The notes: generated by a model not told the origin, from the sequence alone. A stretch of 64,000 nt of DNA from Nitrososphaerota archaeon (GCA_016190055.1 JACPRH010000054.1:1-64000); one strand, 5' to 3'; counted from the first letter of the stretch, positions 8,023 to 17,319 are shown. Made by a program: numbers and translations.

Positions 8023-9429
8023 TCAAGCCACTCGGAGTTTAGCCCCGGCTTTCTGCAGGTCGCTGATGATCTTTCCCGTGGCACCTAGAGTGATCTTATT
8101 ACTTCTGACGAGCGCTGTAGCGATATCGTTTATCACTCGCTCCGCTTGAGGAGTTAGATGCTCCAGCGCAGGGAGCGTGGCAGTTCCGAAGAGGAAGAAA
8201 TCTGCTACAAGGTTGAAGAAGTCTTCAATCCCAGGGAACATGAGACCGGCTTCGAGAAGTTGGTCGTAGAAGAGTGATGCTTCTGGACTCGGTTTCTCCC
8301 ATTTTCCATCCTTTGGATGTGTGTAGGGAAGCTTGGAGAAGTCGAGTTTCACATCTGCCCTTCCGACTCCCGCTTCGTGCGCCTTCCTTATGTGAACTAT
8401 CTCAAGAGGATTGTATCCCATGAGCTGTGTGCTTATCGAGTCTGCTGCCACTACATCTGTTGAGGCTACGATGGTCTGGAAATTAACTGGGCTCGATGAA
8501 AGTGGGCCGTAGGCTTCTCCGCCGATACTACCATCAACAATCGTGAGGGTTGGGGTAAATGCCCGTGCAACCTCGAAGACAACATCTTCGATTCCAGCAG
8601 TGTGATACTTCGCTTTATCCTTCTCTGGAAAGGCACCGTACATGTTCTTCATCCCTAGTGTGACGGTTGTGAGCAGATGCGTCTTCATCGTAGGAATTGA
8701 GATGATGACATCAGCATTGATCGTCTCAAGCGAGACAATAGTAGAGCCGATCAAGCTATCTTCAGGGAACTCAAAGTATGCGCAACGGGTTCGTGCAAGG
8801 TTGATAAGCGGAACATTGACCTTCTTCGCCCACTCAATGTAGCCTTCATCCCGTGCTACATTGTCAAATTCGGTCCAAATCATGTCTGAGTCGCAGATAA
8901 AGGGATCTCCTCCTGCTTCCCGAACCATCTTCAAAACCTCATCCGTCACGTTAATGTTCGTAAACGAGCCGGCTATCTGTGGATTCCCGCCGGAGATGTT
9001 CACTTTGATCATCACGCGATCCCCTTTCTTGACGAACTTGCTCATTCCGCCTAGCTGATCGACTGCGTCTCGAACCGCTCGACGCTCATCCTTATCTCGC
9101 GTTACCGCGTAGTCGAGAGGTTGGCGGCGGCTCCTGCTGCGCATATCATCTGCGTTAAACACCAGCGGTGTGAGGAGCATTTGCTTCGTAAAGATATGTC
9201 TGGATGAATGGTACCCGAGATGAATCCAGAGGGGGTAAAACGCGAACAACCCGATCACTAGAGGTAGCGGTACTTGAGACTTTGCGACGCCTGTGATATC
9301 AGTGTGGAACATCCATGTCGACCCTGGCTGATCCATAATTCCGGGGATACTCCATCTCAAGATATCTAGGTAAAGCAGGCTGCTGACTGAAATGAAGAGG
9401 ACAAAAGATACAAACGCTCCCACCATCAT
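8023..9429 (-). CDS. DUF362 domain protein with N-terminal membrane region
   Basis: This 468-residue protein carries a DUF362 domain, a family often found beside iron-sulfur or flavin redox proteins. Family-like stretches include VMIKVNISGGNPQIAG, DVIISIPTMKTHLLTTVTLG and MKNMYGAFP. The N-terminus is hydrophobic (two segments up to about residue 70). The reading frame continues upstream of the ATG at 9429 to a stop at 9529-9531. That extension encodes another hydrophobic stretch without ATG, GTG or TTG, so the true start may be non-standard or the frame damaged. The divergent neighbour is a membrane-flavodoxin fusion, which suggests a redox role. Confidence 0.75.
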   Translation of the reverse strand: MMVGAFVSFVLFISVSSLLYLDILRWSIPGIMDQPGSTWMFHTDITGVAKSQVPLPLVIGLFAFYPLWIHLGYHSSRHIFTKQMLLTPLVFNADDMRSRSRRQPLDYAVTRDKDERRAVRDAVDQLGGMSKFVKKGDRVMIKVNISGGNPQIAGSFTNINVTDEVLKMVREAGGDPFICDSDMIWTEFDNVARDEGYIEWAKKVNVPLINLARTRCAYFEFPEDSLIGSTIVSLETINADVIISIPTMKTHLLTTVTLGMKNMYGAFPEKDKAKYHTAGIEDVVFEVARAFTPTLTIVDGSIGGEAYGPLSSSPVNFQTIVASTDVVAADSISTQLMGYNPLEIVHIRKAHEAGVGRADVKLDFSKLPYTHPKDGKWEKPSPEASLFYDQLLEAGLMFPGIEDFFNLVADFFLFGTATLPALEHLTPQAERVINDIATALVRSNKITLGATGKIISDLQKAGAKLRVA

Positions 9430-9647
9430 AGTGATAGGCGCATTCCATCCAAGCCTCTTTGAGACTGGATAAAGCAGTATGCCAATAATGAAAAGAGCCG
9501 GTGGATCAAGGAAGAAACTCAGAGTATACTACACTCCGAGATTAAGCAGAGACTTCACCATAAAAAGCTTATGAGTGCTCATCTAAAGAGCGTCAAGTAA
9601 GCAAAGGCTTTATCCTAACGGCATTTACTCTTCAAACTGCGAAGATA

Positions 9648-11447
9648 TTGAAATCTCTTCTAGTGCCCATTATAATCGCCGGTGCATCCATCCTAAGTTT
9701 TCTCGCGGGAGGATACGTATCGCAAGCCACTCCGCTCTACACGGCAATATACCTAGTTTCACTGGGGCTGGCTATCTGGTTCTCGGCTAAACTCCCTGCG
9801 AAAGGGCTGATAATCTTCGCCATATCCTCCTTTGCGATTGCCGTGGCTGTCGAGCCTACTATGACGGCTGTAGGTCTTTGGAAGTACGCCTTTTCAGGAG
9901 AGATAGCTTTGCTTTATCCGATTTTTAGCTACAGTGTGCTACTGCTTCTAATGCTGCTATTAGCCAAAGTTTTAGATGAGATTTTGAAGCGGTACCGTGA
10001 ACGAATAGTATCAATGGTTCTTGTGCCCATAGCGGTCGCAGCTTTATCCATTGTTCTAATGCAGGTTGAAGGTTATCTTGCACTACTGAGCTTACGTGCA
10101 ATCTTAATCTACAGTCTGCTACTGTTACTGAGCCTTTACTACGTTATTCATCAGCCTTCGAGGTGGAATATCGCCCTGCTTCTTAGCAGCATCATTACGG
10201 CGGCATCTATGGAGGCGTCTGGATCTATCAGTGGCCTGTGGATGTATCCGTTCTCAACGGTGATCCCGCTGTTTCTACCTGTAGCCTGGGCTCTCAACGT
10301 GTGGGCGGTGCACGGGTTGTCTCTTATCCTAGGTGCGGATCTAGGCTCATCAACCCGTCGAACCCGGCTTTCAAAAATTCTTCCGATACCGTCTCCGCAA
10401 ACAGTCAATCTACCCGCGTGGCCTACTCTGACTCTGCGGCTGATCGGAGGATGGAGCTTAGCCTCGTCTGTGGGACTGATCCTCGGCTTAGAGCCTCTTC
10501 TAAGTCTGATGGGGGCCTCTGCGGTACCGGTGAAGATCGCTATTGAGATTCTCCTCGTCTTCACGGCGGTGCTGGGCATCGGCATCCTCATGGCGTCTGA
10601 AGATCCTTGCGGAAATGAAACTGCAATCGTGATGGGGGCTCTAATCATGTCGGCCGAAGCGATCTTTCTTGCGCTACAGGTTTCATCTGGAAGCCTACCT
10701 ATCTTCTTCGCCGGCCTCGCGGTGATTGCCAGCGCACAGGTAATCGGCTTGCTTCGTGTGTACTTGCACGTGATGGACTCTGCTCTGCCGCCTCAGCCTG
10801 AGCTTTTGAAGAGATCTCAAACAGGCGTTAAACGGGTGTTGGTCACATACTTCTCGCTCACAAAGCAGACTCAACGAGCGGTAGAGGCGTTGTCTGAAGG
10901 GTTGAAGCAGGAAGGATGTGAGGTGGTCTACGCCCCTATTGAGACAAAAGAATCTATTCCATTTCCATTCAATTTTGTCACGCTCGTAAAAACGATCTTT
11001 CAGTCCGTTTCAGGGATAAACGTCCCGCTCAAAACACCCGCATTTGACCTGAACGCAGATTACGACCTAATCGTAATTGGATCACCCACATGGTGGACTA
11101 CAAGTAACCCGATCACCCGCTCCATCTTCGCAACGCCTGAATACCGTCAGCTCTTGAAGGGGAGGAACGTTGCCGTGCTAGTGGTCTGCCGTGCGCTGTG
11201 GAAAAGTAACATCCAAACGATGAAGCAAAAGATTCTCGAATCCGACGCTAAGTTCGTGGACTCAATAGCTCTGCAACACGGGGGACAAGAACCTTATAGG
11301 TTCATAAGTATGATGCTCTACCTCTGGAGAGGAAAGTTGACGGGAGAAAGTTTCTTCGGAAAACAGTTAGGCACCTACGGGCTGGATGATAATGCGATTG
11401 AGCAGGCTAGGCTCTTCGGCGTGAAGCTAGGGAGGATGCTCGGATAA
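9648..11447 (+). CDS. Membrane protein fused to a flavodoxin-like domain
   Basis: This 599-residue protein has about ten hydrophobic segments over residues 1-375, followed by a cytosolic flavodoxin-like domain from about 394 to the end. The flavodoxin part shows the first strand and phosphate loop (VLVTYFSLTKQTQRA) and a second FMN-contact region, VIGSPTWWT. The family would bind FMN and carry electrons; the membrane part resembles no transporter I can name. The start is a TTG at 9648. It heads an operon with two small membrane proteins and diverges from a DUF362 gene, a combination that suggests a membrane electron-transfer or quinone-linked unit (inference). Confidence 0.65.
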   Translation: MKSLLVPIIIAGASILSFLAGGYVSQATPLYTAIYLVSLGLAIWFSAKLPAKGLIIFAISSFAIAVAVEPTMTAVGLWKYAFSGEIALLYPIFSYSVLLLLMLLLAKVLDEILKRYRERIVSMVLVPIAVAALSIVLMQVEGYLALLSLRAILIYSLLLLLSLYYVIHQPSRWNIALLLSSIITAASMEASGSISGLWMYPFSTVIPLFLPVAWALNVWAVHGLSLILGADLGSSTRRTRLSKILPIPSPQTVNLPAWPTLTLRLIGGWSLASSVGLILGLEPLLSLMGASAVPVKIAIEILLVFTAVLGIGILMASEDPCGNETAIVMGALIMSAEAIFLALQVSSGSLPIFFAGLAVIASAQVIGLLRVYLHVMDSALPPQPELLKRSQTGVKRVLVTYFSLTKQTQRAVEALSEGLKQEGCEVVYAPIETKESIPFPFNFVTLVKTIFQSVSGINVPLKTPAFDLNADYDLIVIGSPTWWTTSNPITRSIFATPEYRQLLKGRNVAVLVVCRALWKSNIQTMKQKILESDAKFVDSIALQHGGQEPYRFISMMLYLWRGKLTGESFFGKQLGTYGLDDNAIEQARLFGVKLGRMLG

Positions 11448-11920
11448 TGTCAGAAGCGAAAGGAGACGAAACACCGATAATTACCTCATTACGACGAACG
11501 CTTGCCAGCCTCTTTATGATATTGGGGGGCGTCTCATGGATCACGTTCGGGCTAAGCCACCTGTTCTTCCCTTCCGTTCTCAAATGGGATACAGCTTTAA
11601 GCAGTGTGACTTCGACGGATATCTTCGGGATTACTATTTCGAACCGTGCATTCATCTATCTCTTCAACTCTGACCTCCTGCTCTACGATATCCTTCTCGG
11701 CGTCATCTCCATCATGCTCGCATCTTACATAAAGAAAGGAAAACGGGTCGCAGCCAACTACAGTATCGCCCTCGGAGTCTACTTCATCTTTAGAGCTGGT
11801 CTCCAGATATACTACTTCGGTGCCTCGCCCATCGATATCCTGCAGGCCGCAGCGTCAATCGGATACGCTGCCATCTATCTATTCCCGCTCACAGCACTAC
11901 AGGAATTCTCCGAGGAGTAA
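11447..11920 (+). CDS. Four-helix membrane protein, unknown function
   Basis: This 157-residue protein starts at an ATG overlapping the stop of the membrane-flavodoxin gene by one base (TAATG), so the two are translationally coupled. Four hydrophobic segments are visible (about 20-40, 66-90, 100-118 and 125-145). No family was recognised. It is likely a partner of the fusion protein. Confidence 0.55.
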   Translation: MSEAKGDETPIITSLRRTLASLFMILGGVSWITFGLSHLFFPSVLKWDTALSSVTSTDIFGITISNRAFIYLFNSDLLLYDILLGVISIMLASYIKKGKRVAANYSIALGVYFIFRAGLQIYYFGASPIDILQAAASIGYAAIYLFPLTALQEFSEE

Positions 11921-11923
11921 ACG

Positions 11924-12316
11924 TTGATTCTGCACCTGAAAGCGGCGCTTCTAAGCGCTATCCTAGGCCTCCTCATCGGAGGCATCTGGGAAACCATCGG
12001 CGAGACATTCCTCTGGACCCTCGCTGACCCGAAGATAATCCTATTCGCCGCCGCCATGGTCGCATGGCCTATCATCGGTTTAATTATGGCAACGGCCCTA
12101 AGAGTAACTGAGATTATCGCGCCCCATTACAAGAACCTGGTTAAGCTCCTCACAGTTCCCGCCGCCCTCGTCGCAGCCAAAATCACCAGTGCAACCGGGC
12201 TCCTCACCTTCCGCATCCTAGGACCCAGCGTGTTTGATGTTCCACTCTACATGGTAATTGGAATGACCGCTCTCATCTTCACCCTAGATTACCTCGGCAT
12301 CCAACGTAGAGAATAG
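11924..12316 (+). CDS. Small membrane protein, unknown function
   Basis: This 130-residue protein begins at a TTG 3 bp after the previous stop and has about four hydrophobic segments. It is the third gene of the membrane-flavodoxin operon. No family was recognised, and no SD-like sequence decides the start. Confidence 0.5.
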   Translation: MILHLKAALLSAILGLLIGGIWETIGETFLWTLADPKIILFAAAMVAWPIIGLIMATALRVTEIIAPHYKNLVKLLTVPAALVAAKITSATGLLTFRILGPSVFDVPLYMVIGMTALIFTLDYLGIQRRE

Positions 12317-12380
12317 CCGACTAATCAGTGACCAGAAATCTTCTATCCACCAGGGTAGATTTCAGATAAAAAGAGAGAGG

Positions 12381-12408
12381 GTTCCTAGGTTCAAATCCAG
12401 ACTGGCAC
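12381..12408 (+). other. tRNA 3'-end-like relic (B-box match)
   Basis: GGTTCAAATCC matches the T-arm B-box consensus and is followed by CTGGCACA, which could be an acceptor 3' strand. A weak partner, GTGACCAG, lies about 75 nt upstream near 12328, but there is no A box or D arm, so no functional tRNA can be folded. It may be a decayed tRNA or an attachment-site remnant at the left edge of the accessory stretch 12.4-15.4 kb. Confidence 0.25.
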
Positions 12409-12490
12409 ATCACTGATCGAGCGCTAGACAGATCTAGTAGTGGAGGGTGACATAGGACACAAAGAGCACTTATCCTGGATAAGACATTTT

Positions 12491-13734
12491 TCATGCTACC
12501 CTGAACCGCTTATCAATTTGGTCCTTACGCTCTTGCCCCATCTTAACCGGCGTGTCCTCCAACCATGGGATATATTCAAACTTCCAAATCATATGATTAT
12601 TGTCATGCTCAGCCATTGCATGGTTTGACGTATTTACGAATACGACCGGATGTTTATGATTTACAAAATAGTACTTAATGAGATGTTTCGGTGCGGGCGG
12701 AGGGGGGGTGTCTCCGTGAACTGAATCCGCATTCATTCCATAATCGTTACTGTATATCCCCGAGAAAGTGAATCTGTTACTTTCTGGATCCTTATTGACC
12801 AGAATTTTAAATGACTCTAGATCCATCACTCTACCGTATCTCAATCGGCGGAAGGACGCATAGATAGAATTCAAGATTCCGTGTTGCCGAAGTCGCTCGT
12901 TGTTGTAGAGAATTGAGACCTCCATTTCAAAAGATCCATCTTGATTGGTAGGACCTTTCGCGCAATGAACCTCACGAACAAAGTTCTTTAGGGCGTCAAC
13001 GCTCGGCTGATATATCACCGGGATCACTCTATCGTCTTGCATATCCACCTGAACGTCGAAGAGGTTATTCGCCTTCTTCGAAGGATGTTCGATCTCATTC
13101 GCTATATCTTGATACAGCCGGTAGATCGTTGAATTGGTGATGTCAGCCCCTTCCTGCGCCCACTCCCAGATCCAATGATTGTCATCGAGCTGAAGGACCC
13201 AACGGTTCTTGGGACCCTCGCTCTTCTTTGGAATATTCTTTCTGGCAACGTACGTCTCGGTTTTGGGTTCGCTAGGTTTTCCGAAGATCTCGAAGCCTAG
13301 CATATACCGGATCGCAACCTCTTTTCCCATGAACCTGCTGTATTTTGTTTGACTGCGCCGGACGACAACTAGTAACTTATCAATGAAAGTTCTTTCTAGT
13401 TCAACCGTGCAATTATCCGAGTCCCAAAGTTCATCCTTGCCAGTCCAAGAAAAATTACCAAAGTAGCCGACCGCCCATTTCTTTTCTTTAACAGAGAACC
13501 AAACTGTGTTTGAAGCCGTATTTTTCCCCTGTAACGTTCATACCTTAAGCTATTTGCCTTTTGCTCTTCGCGGCTCTGATAACGCTTCGGGTTTTCAGTT
13601 CGCATCTTCCAAGGGTAGTGGTGATTAAGAATGGAGAGAACAAATGGCAACCAATAATTCAGGAATACGTCCTCCGTTCCTGACGCAGAGGCTGAAAGAA
13701 CCAGCGATTCGGCATTTCGAGTTAGCCGCTTCAA
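12491..13734 (-). CDS. Unknown protein, one gene split by a -1 frame change
   Basis: Two minus-strand reading frames belong together. The first starts with a TTG at 13734 and runs in good coding sequence to about 13525. From there the protein-like sequence continues in the -1 frame (KNTASNTVWFSVKEKKW, then YFGNFSWTGKDELW), with no stop, straight into the longer frame that has its first ATG at 13330 and stops at 12491. The joint product would be about 414 residues. The switch lies in the homopolymers TTTTTCCCC (plus strand, 13521-13529). In mRNA sense this is a G-GGA-AAA heptamer in the right phase for -1 slippage. It may be programmed frameshifting, a one-base deletion or a sequencing error. 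No family was recognised; the C-terminal part is rich in Trp and Tyr. Confidence 0.5.
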
Positions 13735-13881
13735 AGACTTGACGACCCATCGATATCAACCGACTTCGAAAGCCAATAAAACATCATCCGAACATTCAGT
13801 CTTAATCGAGGTATGAGGGTATATTGACTCAAATTATATCTATATTTTTTCATACACGTATACTTCGATGTTTTATTAATT

Positions 13882-15374
13882 GTACATGTTTACCGTTCTG
13901 AAGTTTGTTATTTGAGCTGTTGGTAATTTCTTTCCGACGCTATCATATTTTTGTCTGGGATACGTCAGTTCTTTGTCTTGTCCGAAGACGGCCCTGCTAT
14001 ATCTAATGAGGAGTTCGTTGGAGAGCTGCAGCGTTACAAGGAACTCTGCAGAAGGCTTGAGGAAGAGAATGTGAGGCTGAGAGCGGAGAACGCCAAGATG
14101 AGGGAGGAGCTTCTCGCTCTCAAGACCACTGTGAGCGCCGTGGTGGCGAGAAGCATAGACGCGAAGGCAGATGCTGGAGGGAGGAGGCGCTACAAGAAAT
14201 CCGGGAGGAGGAATGGACATCAGGGCGCGAGCAGGAGCAGGCCAGAACATATTGACGAGACCATCGAACTTGACCAATCAACCTACCCCAGATGCGGCGG
14301 CGTCCTCTCGGAGAATCACACCGACTCATACACCAGAATAGTCGAGGACATCGTGCCCGCAAGGATCGTCGTCACCGAGTACGTCGTAAAGAGAAGGTAC
14401 TGCTGCAGGTGCAGAAAGCAGGTCTCTCCCCCGATACCCAACGTCATCAACGACGGAGGAAGCAACGAGCGGTTCGGCCTGAGGCTCATGCTTCTCATCG
14501 TCTCCCTGAAACTTCTCGGCTTATCCTATGAGAAGATAGGTGCCCACCTGAAGCTGCTCTTCGATCTTGATCTGACTGAGGCTGCGATGTTTCACTGTGT
14601 GATGACCGTAGCCGATGCCTTCGGCCCGAGATATGAGGAGCTGAAAGATGAACTCAGGAAGGAGGCGAGCCTCCACGGGGATGAGACGAGCTGGCGCATC
14701 AAGGGGAAGAACCACTGGCTCTGGGCCTTCCTGGGAAGGTGGTCCGTGGTCTACGAAGTGGACAGATCGAGAGGCAAGGATGTCCCCCAGAAGGTACTCG
14801 GCGATTACGAAGGGACCGTAATCAGCGACTCTTGGCCTGCATGGAACCATGTTGGCAAAGAGCACCAGCGCTGCCTCATCCACTACCTGAGGCAGATAGA
14901 GGACACCCTGAAGTACAAGAGCCCGGGCGCGGAGTTCGCTCCGTTCGCGAAGAAACTCAGGAGGATACTTCGGGACTCGATAAGGGCTGGCGAGAGGGTT
15001 AAAGACCCAGTCGAGCGTCTAAGGGTGAAGGGAAGGCTTGAAGCGCGGATAGACATGCTCATCGCCTCATACTCCTCCTGTGTTGATGAGAGGAACTGCA
15101 CGAGGTTCTTCAAGCGCCTCAGACGAGAAAGGGGAATGCTCTTCACCTTCCTAGATGAGGAGGGGGTGGACTGGAACAACAATGCCGCGGAGAGGGCGCT
15201 CAGATCAAGCGTCGTAATCAGGAAGATCACGTATGGCAACCAGTCGGACGAGGGTGCGAGAACCCACGCCGTCCTGATGTCGATCAGGGAGACCTGCGGT
15301 CTGAGGAAGAAGAACTTCTTCAACTATGCAATGAAATACCTAGGCCAACCAACTTCAAAACGGTAAACGTGTAC
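13882..15374 (+). mobile_element. Intact IS66-type insertion sequence (ISBst12-like, single ORF)
   Basis: The element is 1,493 bp. Its ends are inverted repeats of about 28 bp with three mismatches (13882-13909 and 15347-15374), both starting GTACA. It is flanked by an exact 8-bp direct repeat, TATTAATT, at 13874-13881 and 15375-15382, the duplication length known for IS66. It encodes only the TnpC-type transposase and lacks tnpA and tnpB, as in the ISBst12 subgroup. The exact duplication and open frame suggest a recent insertion, between the split unknown gene and nadC. Confidence 0.9.
13951..15366 (+). CDS. tnpC: IS66-family transposase (TnpC type)
   Basis: This 471-residue DDE transposase has an N-terminal coiled coil (about 25-65), a basic stretch, and a zinc-binding segment with YPRCGG and the pairs CCRC/C (about 110-150). 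The catalytic core includes HGDETSWRIKG, ISDSWPAWNH and NNAAERALR, which hold the D, D and E residues. The C-terminal IS66 region follows (QSDEGARTHAVLMSIRETC). The start is a TTG at 13951. The 3' end overlaps the right terminal repeat. The frame is intact, so the protein may be active. Confidence 0.92.
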   Translation: MSGIRQFFVLSEDGPAISNEEFVGELQRYKELCRRLEEENVRLRAENAKMREELLALKTTVSAVVARSIDAKADAGGRRRYKKSGRRNGHQGASRSRPEHIDETIELDQSTYPRCGGVLSENHTDSYTRIVEDIVPARIVVTEYVVKRRYCCRCRKQVSPPIPNVINDGGSNERFGLRLMLLIVSLKLLGLSYEKIGAHLKLLFDLDLTEAAMFHCVMTVADAFGPRYEELKDELRKEASLHGDETSWRIKGKNHWLWAFLGRWSVVYEVDRSRGKDVPQKVLGDYEGTVISDSWPAWNHVGKEHQRCLIHYLRQIEDTLKYKSPGAEFAPFAKKLRRILRDSIRAGERVKDPVERLRVKGRLEARIDMLIASYSSCVDERNCTRFFKRLRRERGMLFTFLDEEGVDWNNNAAERALRSSVVIRKITYGNQSDEGARTHAVLMSIRETCGLRKKNFFNYAMKYLGQPTSKR

Positions 15375-15430
15375 TATTAATTGAGGCTAAAGCCTTATCT
15401 TTGCTGGCTAATTGAGAGTGATAGGGAGAA

Positions 15431-16309
15431 TTGAGCCGGCCAGACTTAGACAGCATCATATTGACTCGCAGGATCCGGGAGTTTCTTGAGGAGGATCTAG
15501 GTTTTGGGGATATTACTACCGGTGCGGTGATTAATCCTGAGATTCGGGCTGATGCTCGGATTATTTGTCGGGAGGATGCGGTTGTTGCTGGTGTTGAGGA
15601 GGCTGTTTTGACTTTTGGTTTGCTTGACTGTTCGGTTCATAGTTTGGTGAAGGATGGGGAGCGGGTTAAGAGTGGTAGGACGGTTATGGAGGTTGGTGGC
15701 CGGGCTTCTGCTATTTTGAAGGGTGAGAGGACTGTTTTGAACTTGCTTGGAAGGATGTCTGGGGTGGCTACTGCTACGAGGCGGCTTGTTGATGAGGCCG
15801 CTAAGGTTGATTCGAAGGTTAGGGTGGCTGCGACTCGGAAGACTTTGCCGGGCTTCGGGGTTTTCGATAAGAGGGCGGTTCAGTGCGGTGGGGGCGATAC
15901 GCATCGGTTCAGGTTGGATGATGAGGTTTTGATTAAGGATAACCACATCAGGGTTGCAGGCTCGATTGGTGCTGCTGTGGAAGCGGCTCGTAGATCTGTG
16001 AGTTTTACGAAGAAGATTGAGGCTGAGGCTTCGTCGTTAAAGGAGGCTTTGGAGGCGGTTGAGGCTGGTGCAGATATCGTTATGCTTGACAACATGAATC
16101 CAGAGGATGTGTCTCAGGTGGTTACTGCGCTCAAGAAGAAAGGGTTGAGAGAGAAGGTGCTGCTAGAAGCCTCTGGAAACATCACAGCCGAGAATATTGG
16201 AAAATACTGCAAGACCGGCATCAACGTTGTGTCCGCAGGCAGTATTACGCATTCAGCTAAGAACATTGATTTTACTTTGAAGATCGCTTGGATGGAGAAG
16301 GTAGTCTAA
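15431..16309 (+). CDS. nadC: Nicotinate-nucleotide pyrophosphorylase (quinolinate phosphoribosyltransferase)
   Basis: NadC converts quinolinate and PRPP to nicotinate mononucleotide, CO2 and pyrophosphate in de novo NAD synthesis. The 292 residues match family length. Visible motifs are EDLGFGDITT near the N-terminus, ATRKTLPGF, GGGDTHRFRLDD, IKDNH, EAEASSLKEA, MLDNMNPEDV and VVSAGSITHSA. The start is a TTG at 15431. The IS66-type element ends only 56 bp upstream, so it may have altered the nadC promoter; an AAGCCTTATC stretch near 15388 could serve as TATA. nadX follows 4 bp downstream, forming an operon. Confidence 0.93.
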   Translation: MSRPDLDSIILTRRIREFLEEDLGFGDITTGAVINPEIRADARIICREDAVVAGVEEAVLTFGLLDCSVHSLVKDGERVKSGRTVMEVGGRASAILKGERTVLNLLGRMSGVATATRRLVDEAAKVDSKVRVAATRKTLPGFGVFDKRAVQCGGGDTHRFRLDDEVLIKDNHIRVAGSIGAAVEAARRSVSFTKKIEAEASSLKEALEAVEAGADIVMLDNMNPEDVSQVVTALKKKGLREKVLLEASGNITAENIGKYCKTGINVVSAGSITHSAKNIDFTLKIAWMEKVV

Positions 16310-16313
16310 AGGT

Positions 16314-17156
16314 ATGGCTAAGAGTTTGACGAAGGTTGCGTTGATCGGTTGCGGAGCCATCGGCACAGTGCTGGCTGAGGCTGTTGACAGCGGTCGTGCC
16401 GGGGAGACGAGTCTTGTAGCGGTTTTCGACGTTGTGCCTAAGAGCGTGGAGAGGCTTGTGAAGCATTTGAAGCATCATCGGCCTAAAGGTTACTTGGATT
16501 TTGAGCAGTTTCTGAAGGAGTCCGAGGCTGACATCATTGTTGAAGCTGCTTCTCAAGAGGCTGTGAAGCTCTACGCTGAGCAGGTTGCCAAAGCCGGGAA
16601 GAGCATCATGATTATGAGCGTCGGGGCGCTGCTGAACGAAGCGCTCAGAAGCAGAATTGAAGCCGCGGCTAAAAAGGCGGGGTGCAGAGTTATCGTTCCT
16701 TCAGGAGCAATCGGAGGAATAGACGTGATAAAGGCCGCAAGACTCGGAGGGTTGGAGCGGGTCACCTTGACGACGCGGAAGAACCCTGACTCACTGAAGT
16801 ACTCCCCATATTTCCAGAAGGTTGTGAAAGACCCGAGTAAGATGAAGGGGCCAGTAGTGGTGTTTGAAGGAGCAGCTGAAGAGGCAGTTAAAGCGTTCCC
16901 GGCCAACGTGAATGTCTCTGCGGTTCTAAGCCTCGCCGGCATTGGAGGAGCAAAAACCGTTGTGCGCATAGTTGCCGATCCGTCCGCCACCAGAAATATT
17001 CATGAGATTGAGGCTGAGGGGGAGTTCGGCCGGTTGACGGTGCGTCTCGAAAATATTCCGCATCCAGAGAATCCTAGGACGAGTTATCTGGCGGTTCTCT
17101 CAGCCATCGAGACTCTACGTTCGATTACCTCCAGAGATATTAGGATAGGGACATAG
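16314..17156 (+). CDS. nadX: L-aspartate dehydrogenase
   Basis: NadX oxidises L-aspartate to iminoaspartate with NAD(P)+, the oxygen-independent alternative to the NadB oxidase. The 280 residues begin with a nucleotide-binding VALIGCGAIGTVLAEA (G12-x-G14-x-x-G17). Family features include VPSGAIGGIDVIKAA, TRKNPDSL and NVNVSAVLSLAGIG. The ATG at 16314 follows an AAAGGT that could act as a weak ribosome site. It is coupled with nadC; nadA lies about 5 kb away, and no nadB is present in the window. Confidence 0.92.
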   Translation: MAKSLTKVALIGCGAIGTVLAEAVDSGRAGETSLVAVFDVVPKSVERLVKHLKHHRPKGYLDFEQFLKESEADIIVEAASQEAVKLYAEQVAKAGKSIMIMSVGALLNEALRSRIEAAAKKAGCRVIVPSGAIGGIDVIKAARLGGLERVTLTTRKNPDSLKYSPYFQKVVKDPSKMKGPVVVFEGAAEEAVKAFPANVNVSAVLSLAGIGGAKTVVRIVADPSATRNIHEIEAEGEFGRLTVRLENIPHPENPRTSYLAVLSAIETLRSITSRDIRIGT

Positions 17157-17319
17157 GCTTCGCTCTATAGCCGGCTGTTCCCCCAACTGGAAGCCCCAAT
17201 CTAGTGGAGGATGAGCCAGCTAGGTAGGTTGTGTCTATCGATGCTTCAATGAGAGAGGCCACGTGACTGGCCGAGACAATCATTAAAAGTATCTAGCCTA
17301 AACCTATACGCGACTGAAC

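Noticed and set aside
10151-10648. 165-residue minus-strand frame in the membrane-flavodoxin gene
   Set aside because: Antisense shadow; the plus-strand membrane helices are continuous through it.
12328-12408. A functional tRNA gene
   Set aside because: No D arm or A box, and the acceptor and T stems have several mismatches.
15497-15946. 149-residue minus-strand frame inside nadC
   Set aside because: Shadow of a clear nadC; composition is low-complexity Asn/Pro.
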